From: Megascapheus bottae
Lineage: Eukaryota; Chordata; Mammalia; Rodentia; Geomyidae
Assembly: GCA_024803745.1 (NCBI GenBank)
Contig: JANJXV010000159.1
Location: 804,498-868,497, forward strand
Direction: 5' to 3'
Length of the DNA: 64,000 nucleotides
Part shown: positions 52,601-64,000 of the stretch, one piece after another
How positions within the stretch are numbered: position 1 is the stretch's first letter
Layout of the letters: each line of letters opens with the position of its first letter
Position numbers and translations under genes: made by a program
Notes under the pieces: generated by a model
Seen by the model: only the letters and a program-made list of their open reading frames with translations
Told to the model about the DNA's origin: nothing
Database searches by the model: none

Positions 52601-54310
52601 GAATGGAGTTTTGCGAAGTCATAGAATGGAGGTGTGTGAAGTCATAGAATGTATGTTTGTGAAGTAAGAATGAAGGTGTGTGAAGTCATAGAATGGAGGT
52701 GTGTGAAGTCACAGAATGGAGGTGTGTGAAGTCATAGAATGGAGGTGTGTGAAGTCATAGAATGGAGGTGTGTGAAGTCACAGAATGGAGGTGTGTGAAG
52801 TCAAAATGGAGGTGTGTGATGTCCTAAAATGGAGGTGTGTGAAATCATAGAATGGAGGTGTGTGAAATCATAGAATGAAGGTTTGTGAAGTCACAGAATG
52901 GAGTTGTGTGAAGTCATATAATGAAGGTGTGTGAAGTCATAGAATGGAGGTGTGTGAACTCATAGAATGTAGGTGTGTGAAGTCACAATGGAAGTGTGTG
53001 AATTCATAGTATGGAGGTGTGTGAAGTCACAGAATGGAGGTGTGTGAAGTCAAAATAGAGGTGTGTGAAGTCACAGAATGGAGGTGTGTGAAGTCATAGC
53101 ATGGAGGTATGTGAAATCATAGAAAGGAAGTGTGTGAAGTCATAGAATGGAGGTGTGTGCAGTCATACAATGAAGGTGTGTGAAGTCATAGAATGGAGGT
53201 GTGTGAAGTCATAGAAGGGAGGTGTGTGAAGTCACATAATGGAGGTGTGTGAAGTCAAAATGGAGGTGTGTGACGTCATAAATTGGAGGTGTGCGAAGTC
53301 ATAGATTGGAGGTGTGTGAAATCAAAGAATGGAGGTTTGTGAAGTCACAGAATGGAGGTGTGTGAAGTCACAGAATGGAGGTTTGTGAAGTCATAGAATG
53401 GAGGTATGTGAAGTCAAATTGGAGAGGTGTGAAGTCGGAGAATGAAGGTGTGTGAAGTCACAGAATGGAGCTGAGTGAAGTCACAGAATGGAGGTGTGTG
53501 AAGTCACAGAATGGAGGTGTGTGAAGTCATAGAATGTATGTTTGTCAAGTAAGAATGAATGTGTGTGAAGTCATGGAATGGAGGTGTGTGAAGTCACAGA
53601 ATGGAAGTGTGTGAAGTTATAGAATGGAGGTATGTGAAGTCATAGAATGGAGGTGTGTGAAGTCATATAATGGAGGTGTATGAAGTCAGAATGGAGGTGT
53701 GTGAAGTCATAGAATGGAGGTATGTGAACTCATAGAATGGAGGTGTGTGACGTCATATAATGGAGGTGTGTGAAGTCAAAATGGAGGTGTGTGACGTCAT
53801 AAATTGGAGGTGTGTGAAGTCATAGATTGCAGGTGTGTGAAATCAAAGAATGGAGGTCTGTGAAGTCATAGAACGGAGGTGTATGAAGTCAGAATGGAGG
53901 TGTGTGAAATCATAGAATGGAGGTATGTGAACTCATAGAATGGAGGTGTGTGACGTCACAATGGAAGTGTGTGAAGTCATAGAATGGAGGTGTGTGAAGT
54001 CACGGAATGGAGGTGTGTGAAGTCAAAATGGAGGTGTGTGACGTCCTAAAATGGAGGTTTGTAAAGTCATAGAATGGAGGTGAGTGAAATCATAGAATGG
54101 AGGTTTGCGAAGTCACAGAATGGAGGTGTGTGAACTCAGAATGGAGGTGTGTGAAGTCACAGAATGGAGGTGTGTGAAGTCAAAATGGAGGTGTGTGATG
54201 TCCTAAAATGGAGGTGTTTGAAGTCATAGAATGGAGGTGTGTGAAATCATAGAATGAAGGTTTGTGAAGTCACAGAATGGAGTTGTGTGAAGTCATCTAG
54301 TGAAGGTGTG
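49600..54310 (-). repeat. Second copy of the 10.3-10.6-kb-spaced duplication
   Basis: Downstream partner of 39390-44040. Relative to that copy it lacks a 205-bp stretch (present near 40.59-40.80 kb) and a 113-bp stretch (present near 41.45-41.56 kb). The join to the next block near 54.3 kb is a change of variant order only (CATATAATGAAGG versus CATCTAGTGAAGG). Confidence 0.88.
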
Positions 54311-57300
54311 TGAAGTCATAGAATGGAGGTGTGTGAACTCAAAGAATGGAGGTGTGTGACGTCACAATGGAAGTGTGTGAATTCATAGTATGGAGGTGTG
54401 TGAAGTCATAGAATGGAGGTGTGTGAAGTCAAAATGGAGGTGTGTGAAGTCACAGAATGGAGGTGTGTGAAGTCATAGAATGGAGGTGTGTGAAGTCATA
54501 GAATGGAGGTGTGTCAAGTCATATAATGGAGGTGTGTGAAGTCACAGAATGGGGGTGTGTGAAGTCAGAATGGAGGTGTGAAGTCATAGAATGGAGGTGG
54601 GTGAAGTCATAGAAAGGAGGTGTGGGAAGTCATAGAATGGAGGAGTGTGAAGTCATAGAGAGGAGGTGAGTGAAGTCACAGATTCGAGGTCTGTGAAATC
54701 ATAGAATGGAGGTGTGTGAAGTCAGAATGGAGGTGTGTGAAGTCATAGAATGGAGGTGTGTGAACTCATTAAATGGAGGTGTGTGACTTCAAAATGGAAG
54801 TATGTGAAGTCATAGAATGGAGGTGTGTGAAGTCACAGAATATAGGTGTGTGAAGTCAAAATAGAGGTGTGTGACGTCCTAAAATGGAGGTGTGTGAAGT
54901 CATAGAATGGAGGTGAGTGAAATCATGCAATAGAGGTTTGTGAAGTCACAGAATGGAGGTGTGTGAACTCAGATTGGAGGTGTGTGAAGTCACAGAATGG
55001 AGGTGTGTGAAGTCATAGCATGGAGGTGTGTGAAATCATAGAATGGAAGTGTGTGAAGTCATAGAATGGAGATGTGCGAAGGCATACAATGAAAGTGTGT
55101 GAAGTCATAGAATGGAGGTGTGTGAAGTCACAGAAGGGAGGTGTGTGAAGTCACAGAATGGAGGTGTGTGAAGTCAAAATGGAGGTGTGTGACGTCATAA
55201 AATAGAGGTTTGTGAAGTCATAGATTGGAGGTGTGTGAAAGCATAGAATGGAGGTTTGTGAAGTCACAGAATGGAGGTGTGTGAAGTCACAGAATGGAGG
55301 TGTGTGAAGTCATAGAATGGAGGAATGTGAAGTCAAATTGGAGGGGTGTGAAGTCGGAGAATGGAGGTGTGTGAAGTCACAGAATGGAGGTGGGTGAAGT
55401 CACAGAATGGAGAATGTGTGAAGTCATAGAATGGAGGTGTGTGAAGTCACAGAATGGACCGGTATGAAGTCATAGAATGGAGGTGGGTGAAGTCACAGAA
55501 TTAAGGTGTTTGAGGTCATATATTGGAGGTGTGTGAAGTCAAACTTGATGTGTGAAGTCATAGAATGGAGGTGTGTTGAGTCACAGAATGGAGGTGTGTG
55601 AAGTCATAGAATGGAGGTGTGTGAACTCACAGAATGGAGGTGTGTGAATTCATAGAATGGAGGTGTGTGATGTCACAGAATGGAGGTGTGTGAAGTCACA
55701 GAATGGAGGTTTGTGAAGTCATAGAATGGAGGTATGTAGAGTCAAATTGGAGGGATGTGAAGTCGGAGAATGGAGTTGTGTGAATTCACAGAATGGAGGA
55801 GTGTGAAGTCACAGAATGGAGGTGTGGTAAGTCAAAGTATGGAGGTGTGTGAAGTCATAGAATGGAGGTGTGTGAAGTCATATAATGGAGGTGTGTGAAG
55901 TCACATAATGGAGGTGTGTGAAGTCAGAATGGAGGTGTGAAGTTATAGAATGGAGGTGGGTGAAGTCATAGAAAGGAGGTGTGGGAAGTCATAGAATGGA
56001 GGAGTGTGAAGTCATAGATTGGAGGTGAGTGAAGTCAGAGATTCCAGGTCTGTGAAGTCATAGAAAGGAAGTGTGTGAAGTCAGATTGGAGGTGTGTGAA
56101 GTCATAGAATGGAGGTGTGTGAAGTCATAGAATGGAGGTGTGTGATGTCACAATGGAAGTGTGTGAAGTCATAGAATGGAGGTGTGTGAAGTCACAGAAT
56201 GGAGGTGTGTGAAGTCAAAATGGAGGTGTGTGACGTCCTAAAATGGAGGTGTGTGAAAACATAGAATGGAAGTTTGTGAAGTCACAGAATGGAGGTGTTT
56301 GAACTCAGAAGGGAGGTGTGTAAAGTCACAGAACGGAGGTGTGTGAAGTCACAGCATGGAGGTATGTGAAATCATAGAATGGAGGTTTGCGAAGTCAAAG
56401 AATGGAGGTGTATGAAGTCATAGAATGGAGGGGTGTGAAGTCAGAATGGAGGTGTGTGAAGTCATAGAATGGAGGTGTGTGAACTAATTAATTGGAGATG
56501 TGTGACGTCACAATGGAAGTGTGTGAAGTCATAGAATGGAGGTGTGTGAAGTCACAGAATGGACGTGTGTGAAGTCCAAATGGAGGTGTGTGACGTCCTA
56601 AAATGGAGGTGTGTGAAGTCATAGAATGGAGGTGTGTGAAATCATACAATGGAGGTTTGTGAAGTCACAGAATGGAGGTGTGTGAACTCAGAATGGAGGT
56701 GTGTGAAGTCACAGAATGGAGGTGTGTGAAGTCAAAATGGAGGTGTGTGACGTCATAAAATAGAGGTGTGTGAAGTCATAGATTGGAGGTGTGTGAAATC
56801 ATAGAATGGAGGTTTGTGAAGTCACAGAATGGAGGTGTGTGAAGTCACAGAATGGAGGTGTGTGAAATCATACAATGGAGGTTTGTGAAGTCACAGAATG
56901 TAGGTGTGTGAACTCAGAATGGAGGTGTGTGAAGTCACAGAATGGAGGTGTGTGAAGTCATAGCATGGAGCTATGTGAAATCATAGAATGGAAGTGTGTG
57001 AAGTCATAGATTGGAGGTGTGCGAAGTCATACAATGAAGGTGTGTGAAGTCATAGAATGGAGGTGTGTGAAGTCACAGAAGGGAGGTGTGTGAATTCAAA
57101 ATGGAGGTGTGTGACGTCATAAAATAGAGGTGTGTGAAGTCATAGATTGGAGGTGTGTGAAATCATAGAATGGAGGTTTGTGAAGTCACAGAATGGAGGT
57201 GTGTGAAGTCACAGAATGGAGGTTTGTGAAGTCATAGAATGGAGGTATGTGAAGTCAAATTGGAGGGGTGTGAAGTCGGACAATGGAAGTGTGTGAAGTC

Positions 57301-60300
57301 ACAGAATGGAGGTGGGTGAAGTCACAAAATGGAGATGTGTGAAGTCATAGAATGGAGGTGTGTGAAGTCACAGAATGGACGGATATGAAGTCATAGAATG
57401 GAGGTGTGTGAAGTCACAGAATTGAGGTGTTTGAGGTCATATATTGGAGGTGTGTGAGTCAAACTTGATGTGTGAAGTCATAGAATGGAGGTGTGTGGAG
57501 TCACAGAATGGAGGTGTGTGAAGTCATAGAATGGAAGTGTGTGAAGTCACAGACTAGAGGTGTGTGAATTCATAGAATGGAGGTGTGAGATGTCACAGAA
57601 TGGAGGTGTGTGAAGTCACATAATGGAGGTTTGTGATGTCATAGAATGGAGGCATGTGAAGTCAAATTGGAGGGATGTGAAGTCGGAGAATGGAGGTGTG
57701 TTAAGTCACAGAATGGAGGGGTGTGAAGTCACAGAATGGCGGTTTGTGAAGTCACAGAATGGAGGTGTGGTAAGTCAACGAATGGAGGTGTGTGAAGTCA
57801 CAGAATGGAGGTGTGTGAAGTCATAGAATATATGTTTGTGAAGTAAGAATGAAGGTGTGTGAAGTCATATAATGTAGGTGTGTGAAGTCACATAATGGAG
57901 GTGTTTGAAGTCAGAATGGAGGTGTGAAGTTATAGAACGGAGGTGAGTGAAGTCATAGAAAGGAGGTGTGGGAAGTCATAGAATGGAGGAGTGTGAAGTC
58001 ATAGAGTGGAGGTGAGTGAAGTCACAGATTCCAGGTCTGTGAAGTCATAGAATGGAAGTGTGTGAAGTCAGATTGGAGGTGTGTGAAGTCATAGAATGGA
58101 GTTGTGTGAACTCATAGAATGGAGGTGTGTGAGGTCACAGAATGGATATGTGTGAAGTCAGAGAATGGATGTGTGAAGTCTCAGAATGGGGGTGTGTGAA
58201 AACATAGAATGGAGATTTGTGAAGTCACAGAATGGAGGTGTGTGAACTCAGAATGGAGGTGTGTGAAGTCACAGAATGGAGGTGTGTGAAGTCATAGCAT
58301 GGAGGTATGTGAAATCATAGAATGGAGGTTTGCGAAGTCACAGAATGGCGGTGTGTGAAGTCAAAATGGAGGTGTGTGACGTCCTAAAATGGAGGTGTGT
58401 GAAGTCATAGAATGGAGGTGTGTGAAATCATAGAATGAAGGTTTGTGAAGTCACAGAATGCAGTTGTGTGAAGTCATATAATGAAGGTCTGTGAAGTCAT
58501 AGAATGGAGGTGTGTGAACTCATAGAATGTAGGTATGTTAAGTCACAATGGAAGTGTGTGAATTCATAGTATGGAGGTGTGTGAAGTCACAGAATGGAGG
58601 TGTGTGAAGTCAAAATAGAGGTGTGTGAAGTCACAGAATGGAGGTGTGTGAAGTCATAGCATGGAGGTATGTGAAATCATAGAAAGGAAGTGTGTGAAGT
58701 CATAGAATGGAGGTGTGTGCAGTCATACAATGAAGGTGTGTGAAGTCATAGAATGGAGGTGTGTGAAGTCACAGAAGGGAGGTGTGTGAAGTCACATAAT
58801 GGAGGTGTGTGAAGTCAAAATGGAGGTGTGTGACGTCATAAATTGGAGGTGTGCGAAGTCATAGATTGGAGGTGTGTGAAATCAAAGAATGGAGGTTTGT
58901 GAAGTCACAGAATGGAGGTGTGTGAAGTCACAGAATGGAGGTTTGTGAAGTCATAGAATGGAGGTATGTGAAGTCAAATTGGAGGGGTGTGAAGTCGGAG
59001 AATGAAGGTGTGTGAAGTCACAGAATGGAGCTGAGTGAAGTCACAGAATGGAGGTGTGTGAAGTCAGAAAATGGAGGTGTGTGAAGTCATAGAATGTATG
59101 TTTGTCAAGTAAGAATGAATGTGTGTGAAGTCATGGAATGGAGGTGTGTGAAGTCACAGAATGGAAGTGTGTGAAGTTATAGAATGGAGGTGTGTGAAGT
59201 CATAGAATGGAGGTGTATGAAGTCATATAATGGAGGTGTATGAATTCAGAATGGAGGTGTGTGAAGTCATAGAATGGAGGTATGTGAACTCATAGAATGG
59301 AGGTGTGTGACGTCATATAATGGAGGTGTGTGAAGTCAAAATGGAGGTGTGTGACGTCATAAATTGGAGGTGTGTGAAGTCATAGATTGGAGGTGTGTGA
59401 AATCAAAGAATGGAGGTCTGTGAAGTCATAGAACGGAGGTGTATGATGTCAGAATGGAGGTGTGTGAAATCATAGAATGGAGGTATGTGAACTCATAGAA
59501 TGGAGGTGTGTGACGTCACAATGGAAGTGTGTTAAGTCACAGAATGGAGGGGTGTGAAGTCACAGAATGGCGGTTTGTGAAGTCACAGAATGGAGGTGTG
59601 GTAAGTCAACGAATGGAGGTGTGTGAAGTCACAGAATGGAGGTGTGTGAAGTCATAGAATATATGTTTGTGAAGTAAGAATGAAGGTGTGTGAAGTCATA
59701 TAATGGAGGTGTGTGAAGTCACAGTATGGAGGTGTGTGAACTCAGAATGGAGGTGTGTGAAGTCACAGAATGGAGGTGTGTGAAGTCATAGCATGGAGGA
59801 ATGTGAAATCATAGAATGGAGGTTTGCGAAGTCATAGAATGGATGTGTGTGAAGTCACAGAATGGAGGGGTGTGAAGTCACAGAATGGAGGTGTGTGAAG
59901 TCACAGAATGGAGGTATGCGAAGTCATAGAATGGAGGTGTGTGAAGTCATAGAATGTATGTTTGTGAAGTAAGAATGAAGGTGTGTGAAGTCATAGAAGG
60001 GAGGTGTGTGAAGTCACAGAATGGAGGTGTGTGAAGTCATAGAATGGAGGTGTGTGAAGTCACAGAATGGAGGTGTGTGAAGTCAAAATGGAGGTGTGTT
60101 ATGTCCTAAAATGGAGGTGTGTGAAATCATAAAATGGAGGTGTGTGAAATCATAGAATGAAGGTTTGTGAAGTCACAGAATGGAGTTGTGTGAAGTCATA
60201 TAATGAAGGTTTGTGAAGTCATAGAATGGAGGTGTGTGAACTCATAGATTGTAGGTGTGTGAAGTCACAATGGAAGTGTGTGAATTCATAGTATGGAGGT

Positions 60301-63300
60301 GTGTGAAGTCACAGAATGGAGGTGTGTGAAGTCAAAATGGAGGTGTGTGAAGTCACAGAATAGAGGTGTGTGAAGTCATAGCATGGAGGTATGTGAAATC
60401 ATAGAATGGAAGTGTGTGAAGTCATAGAATGGAGGTGTGTGCAGTCATACAATGAAGGTGTGTGAAGTCATAGAATGGAGGTGTGTGAAGTCACAAAAGG
60501 GAGGTGTGTGAAGTCACATAATGGAGGTGTGTGAAGTCAAAATGGAGGTGTGTGACGTCATAAATTGGAGGTGTGTGAAGTCATAGATTGGAGGTGTGTG
60601 AAATCAAAGAATGGAGGTTTGTGAAGTCACAGAATGGAGGTGTGTGAAGTCACAGAATGGAGGTTTGAGAAGTCATAGAATGGAGGTATGTGAAGTTAAA
60701 TTGGAGGGGTGTAAGTCGGAGAATGGAGGTGTGTGAAGTCACAGAATGGAGCTGTGTGAAGTCACAGAATGGAAGTGTGTGAAGTCAGAGAATGGAGGTG
60801 TGTGAAGTCATAGAATGGAAGTGTGTGAAGTCATAGAATGGAGGTGTGTGAAGTCATAGAATGGAGGTGTGTGAAGTCATAGAATGGTGGTATGTGAACT
60901 CATAGAATGGAGGTGTGTGACGTCATATAATGGAGGTGTGTGAATTCAAAATGGAGGTGTGTGACGTCATAAATTGGAGGTGTGTGAAGTCATAGATTGG
61001 AGGTGTGTGAATTCAAAGAATGGAGGTCTGTGAAGTCATAGAATGGAGGTGTATGAAGTCAGAATGGAGGTGTGTGAAGTCATAGAATGGAGGTATGTGC
61101 ACTCATAGAATGGAGGTGTGTAACGTCACAATGGAAGTGTGTGAAGTCATAGAATGGAGGTGTGTGAAGTCACAGAATGGAGGTGTGTGAAGTCACAATG
61201 GAGATGTGTGACATCATAAAATGGAGGTTTGTGAAGTCATAGAATGGAGGTGAGTGAAATCATAGAATGGAGGTTTGCGAAGTTACAGAATGGAGGTGTG
61301 TGAACTCAGAATGGAGGTGTGTGAAGTCACAGAATGGAGGTGTGTGAAGTCATAGCATGGAGGTATGTGAAATCAGAATGGAAGTGTGTGAAGTCACAGA
61401 ATGGAGGTGTGTGAAGTCATAGCATGGAGGTATGTGAAATCATAGAATGGAAGTGTGTGAAGTCATAGAATGGAGGTGTGCGAAGTCACAGTTGGGAGGT
61501 TTGTGAAGTCACATTATGGAGGTGTGTGAAGTCAAAAGGGAGGTGTGTGACGTCATAAAATAGAGGTGTGTGTAGTCATAGATTGGAGGTGTGTGAAATC
61601 ATACAATTCAGGTTTGTGAAGTCAAAGAATGGAGGTGTGTGAAGTCACAGAATGGAGGTTTGTGAGGTCATAGAATGGAGGTTTGTGAAGTCAAATTGGA
61701 GGGATGTGAAGTCGGAGAATGGAGGTGAGTGAAGTCAAAGAATGGAGGTGGGTGAAGTCACAGAATGGAGGTGTGTGAAGTCACAGAATGGACGGGTATG
61801 AAGTCATAGAATGGAGGTGTGTGAAGTCAAAGAATTGAGGTGTTTGAAGTCATATATTGGAGGTGTGTGAGTCAAACTTGATGTGTGAAGTCATAGAATG
61901 GATGTGTGTGAAGTCACAGAATGGATTTGTGTGAAGTCATAGAATGGAGGTGTGTGAAGTCACAGAATGGAGGTGTGTGAATTCATAGAATGGAGGTGTG
62001 TGATGTCACAGAATGGAGGTGTGTGACGTCACAGAATGGAGGTTTGTGAAGTCATAGAATGGAGGTATGTGAAGTCAAATTGGAGGGATGTGAAGTCGGA
62101 GAATGGAGGTGTGTGAAGTCACAGAATGGAGTGGTGTGAAGTCACAGAATGGAGGTGTGTGAAGTCACAGAATGCAGGTGTGGAAAGTCAAAGAATGGAG
62201 ATGTATGAAGTCATAGAGTGGAGGTGTGTGAAGTGATAGAATGTATGTTTGTGAAGTAAGAATGAAGGTGTGTGAAGTCATAGAATGGAGGTGTGTGAAG
62301 TCACAGAATTGAGGTGTGTGAAGTCATAGAATGGAGGTGTGTGAAGACATATAAAGGAGGTGTGTGAAGTCACATAATGGAGGTGTGTCAAGTCAGAATG
62401 GAGGTGTGAAGTTATAGAATGGAGGGGGGTGAAATCATAGAAAGGAGTTGTGGGAAGTGATAGAATTGAGGAGTGTGAAGTCATAGAGTGGAGGTGAGTG
62501 AAGTCACAGATTCGAGGTCTGTGAAGTCATAGAATGGAGGTGTGTGAAGTCAGAATAGAGGTGTGTGAAGTCAAAGAATGGAGGTGTGTGAACTCATAGA
62601 ATGTAGGTGTGTGACTTCACAATGGAAGTGTGTGAAGTCATAGAATGGAGGTGTGTGAAGTCACAGAATGGAGGTGTGTGAAGTCAAAATGGAGGTGTGT
62701 GACGTCCTAAAATGGAGGTGTATGCAATCATAGAATGGAGGTTTGTGAAGTCACAGAATGGAGGTGTGTGAACTCAGAATGGAGGTGTGTGAAGTCACAG
62801 AATGGAGGTGTGTGAAGTCGTAGCATGGAGGTATGTGAAATCATAGAATGCAGGTTTGCGAAGTCATAGGATGGAGGTGTGTGAAGTCATAGAATGGAGG
62901 GGTGTGAAGTCACAGAATGGAGGTGTGTGAAGTCACAGAATGGAGGTTTGCGAAGTCATAGAATGGAGGTGTGTGAAGTCATAGACTGTATGTTTGTGAA
63001 GTAAGAATGAAGGTGTGTGAAGTCATAGAATGGAGGTGTGTGAAGTCACAGAATGGAGGTGTGTGAAGTCATAGCATGGAGGTGTGTGAAGTCATAGAAT
63101 GGAGATGTGTGAAGTCATACAATGGAGGTGTGTGAAGTCACAGAATGGAGGTGTGTGAAGTCAGAATGGAGGTGAGAAGTCATAGAATAGAGGTGGGTGA
63201 AGTCATAGAAAGGAGGTGTGGGAAGTCGTAGAATAGAGGAGTGTGAAGTCATTGAGTGGAGGTGAGTGAAGTCACAGATTTGAGGTCTGTGAAGTCATAG

Positions 63301-64000
63301 AATGGAGGTGTGTGAAGTCAGAATGGAGGTGTGTGAAGTCATAGAATGGAGGTGTGTGAACTCATAGAATGGAGGTGTGTGACGTCACAATGGAAGTGTG
63401 TGAATTCATAGTATCGAGGTGTGTGAACTCACAGAATGGAGGTGTGTGAAGTCAAAATGGAGGTGTGTGATGTCCTAAAATGGAAGTGTGTAAAGTCATA
63501 GAATGGAGGTGTGTGAAATCATAGAATGAAGGTTTTTGAAGTCACAGAATGGAGTTGTGGGAAGTCATATAATGAAGGTGTATGAAGTCATAGAATGGAG
63601 GTGTGTGAACTCATAGAATGGAGGTGTGTGACGTCACAATGGAAATGTGTGAATTCATAGTATGGAGGTGTGTGAAGTCACAGAATGGAGGTGTGTGAAG
63701 TCAAAATGAAGGTGTGTGAAGTCACAGAATGGAGGTGTGTGAAGTCATAGCACGGAGGTATGTGAAATCATAGAATGGAAGTGTGTGAAGTCATAGAATG
63801 GAGGTTTGTTAAGTCATACAATGTAGGTGTGTGAAGTCATAGAATGGAGGTGTGTGAAGTCAAATTGATGTGTGAAGGCATAGAACGGAGGTGTGTGATG
63901 TCACAGAATGGAGGTGTGTGAAGTCATAGGATGGAGGTGTGTGAAGTCACAGAATGGAGGTGTGTGAAGTAACAGAATGGAGGTGTGTGATGTCACAGAA
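54310..64000 (-). repeat. Distal right arm, repeats the junction-side blocks
   Basis: Its first ~2.4 kb mirrors 26.96-29.49 kb and about 56.84-57.87 kb mirrors 30.20-31.26 kb. Further TCAAACTTGA markers are at 55539 (variant), 57459 and 61872, and a TGTTTGTCAA marker at 59099. Near its end CACAGATTCGAGG (62511) and CACAGATTTGAGG (63279) resemble the left-arm subfamily more than the interior of the right arm does. No gene, RNA gene or non-satellite insert seen; the array leaves the window at 64000. Confidence 0.85.

Larger units (their letters stand above)
26964..64000 (-). repeat. Satellite array, right arm, same family inverted
   Basis: The same 23/21-bp satellite, now with the C-rich strand on the minus strand. 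The + strand reads AGAATGGAGGTGTGTGAAGT then CA. The diagnostic variants of the left arm recur as reverse complements: ATGTTTGTGAAGTAAGAATG (e.g. near 36785 and 42375), GAAGTCGGAGAATGGAGG (e.g. near 28100) and CACAGATTCGAGGTCTGTG (near 27426). Right-arm-enriched variants include GTGACGTCCTAAAATGGAGG and TGAGTCAAACTTGATGTG. The array runs to the last base, so its right edge is unseen. It contains no gene, RNA gene or transposon insertion that I can detect. Confidence 0.98.

Noticed and set aside
57623..57826. 67-codon open frame on + and a 68-codon frame on - at 62278-62484
   Set aside because: These are the repeat read on the G-rich strand (EVCEVTEWR-type cycling peptide) and on the C-rich strand respectively; they are chance gaps between stops.
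1..64000. CRISPR array (short, regular repeats)
   Set aside because: Units abut directly with no unique spacers, all positions vary together, and there are no cas-like genes.
1..64000. Telomeric repeats or transposon fragments within the array
   Set aside because: No TTAGGG-type runs, poly-A tails, terminal inverted repeats or target-site duplications; every stretch reads as the same monomer family.
26964..64000. G-quadruplex potential of GGAGGTGTGTG on the G-rich strand
   Set aside because: G tracts are only two bases long and the next GGAGG is about 18 bases away, outside the usual loop range; weak at best.

Overview
The whole 64 kb window is satellite DNA. I see no gene, RNA gene, transposon or single-copy spacer on either strand. 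The monomer is 23 bp: it reads TGACTTCACACACCTCCA then TTCTA or TTCTG, and a common 21-bp form lacks the dinucleotide before TGAC. Dividing the window by the mean unit length gives roughly 2,800 monomers (an estimate, not a count). Such a long, diverged, hierarchically duplicated minisatellite-like array suggests heterochromatin (pericentromeric, subtelomeric or sex-chromosome) of a eukaryote, most likely an animal. The sequence alone does not identify the species, and I do not recognise the family by name.

Layout: from 1 to about 26963 every monomer has its C-rich strand on +. At 26964 the orientation flips once, and from there to 64000 every monomer is reverse-complemented (AGAATGGAGGTGTGTGAAGT then CA on +). 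Both arms carry the same diagnostic variant monomers in the same relative order once one arm is reverse-complemented. They therefore derive from one array by inversion, not from two unrelated satellites.

Within each arm the monomers form higher-order repeats (HORs) nested at several scales. In the left arm I find period 1829 (322-3979, partial third copy to ~4740), period 1862 (23.86-24.87 kb and 25.72-26.73 kb), and larger displaced copies at 2598, 3069, 6465, 7566 and ~9.54 kb. In the right arm I find 182 nested in 588 (32.5-33.7 kb), a 2102-bp unit with one 317-bp stub (44.55-49.6 kb), a 5590-bp duplication (35.4-39.4 to 41.0-45.0 kb), a 10.27-10.59 kb duplication (39.4-44.0 to 50.0-54.3 kb), and recurrence of the block next to the inversion about 27.1-27.25 kb further on (26.96-29.5 to 54.2-56.6 kb). 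Most offsets change by whole numbers of 21/23-bp monomers, as expected from unequal exchange.

Short open frames of 60-68 codons are read-through of the repeat and are not called as genes. The main points for a second look are the inversion point, the conserved HOR order across it, and the recurrent TGACGTCA and TGAGTCA variants.
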